Shown one piece after another: positions 5,616 through 5,626 of a DNA stretch of 5,626 nucleotides. The DNA is taken from positions 1-5,626 of the forward strand of contig JAGLCZ010000435.1 in NCBI GenBank assembly GCA_023145975.1. Reading direction: 5' to 3'. The notes beneath the pieces are model-generated. The model was not told where the DNA came from. It ran no database searches and saw only the letters and a list, made by a program, of their open reading frames with translations. Every line of letters starts with the position of its first letter. Within the stretch, counting starts at the first letter, position 1. A program made the translations under genes and the position numbers. This DNA is from Candidatus Hydrogenedentota bacterium (GTDB taxonomy: Bacteria > Hydrogenedentota > Hydrogenedentia > Hydrogenedentales > CAITNO01).

Positions 5616-5626
5616 TGCGACGCTGG
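5615..5626 (+). CDS. Start of next pseudopilin-cluster gene (partial)
   Basis: An ATG overlaps the gspH-like TAA stop by one base (TAATG) and has GAGGAG 8 nt upstream, so translational coupling is likely. Only MRRW is visible before the window ends. By gene order in type II secretion clusters it may be a GspI- or GspJ-like minor pseudopilin, but four codons cannot show that. Confidence 0.55.

Overview
The window reads as chromosome of a Gram-negative, probably anaerobic bacterium. A Rex redox repressor heads what looks like an NADP-reducing (HndABCD-type) [FeFe]-hydrogenase operon, and type II secretion pseudopilins, which belong to cells with an outer membrane, lie at the other end. The taxon cannot be fixed from sequence alone; deltaproteobacteria-like or PVC/Kiritimatiellota-like anaerobes are guesses. 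There are no transposases, tRNAs, rRNAs or CRISPR repeats.

Left part (1-1750, minus strand): rex, hndA (NuoE-like [2Fe-2S] subunit) and the 5' end of hndB (thioredoxin-like ferredoxin subunit), all in one direction with short gaps and good Shine-Dalgarno sites. A convincing sigma70-type promoter (TTGCAT, 17 nt, TATAGT) faces rex. An 18-bp imperfect palindrome resembling a Rex operator sits just downstream of its -10 box. The simplest model is a redox feedback loop: Rex senses NADH/NAD+, represses its own operon, and the hydrogenase encoded by the operon changes the nicotinamide redox state. The roughly 180-nt rex leader carries two inverted repeats, and a GC-rich stem-loop sits between rex and hndA.

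Middle (1750-4511): an AT-rich stretch of about 530 bases without a recognisable gene, then a sigma70-like promoter and an EF-G-like translational GTPase (EF-G2 type, 678 aa) on the plus strand, closed by a strong intrinsic terminator. The GTPase has Tyr where EF-G has its catalytic His and a remodelled switch I.

Right part (4512-5626, plus strand): the start of a pseudopilin gene cluster: gspG (major pseudopilin, very short leader peptide), gspH-like, and the first four codons of a third gene overlapping the gspH stop codon. These are inner-membrane prepilins processed by a PilD/GspO-type peptidase. The rest of the cluster lies beyond the window.

Most of the window is recognisable biology. 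The points most worth a second look are the Rex operator and leader architecture, the four-cysteine run at the HndA N-terminus, the altered GTPase centre of the EF-G paralogue, and TTGTGA repeats upstream of gspG. I found nothing that clearly amounts to an undescribed system.
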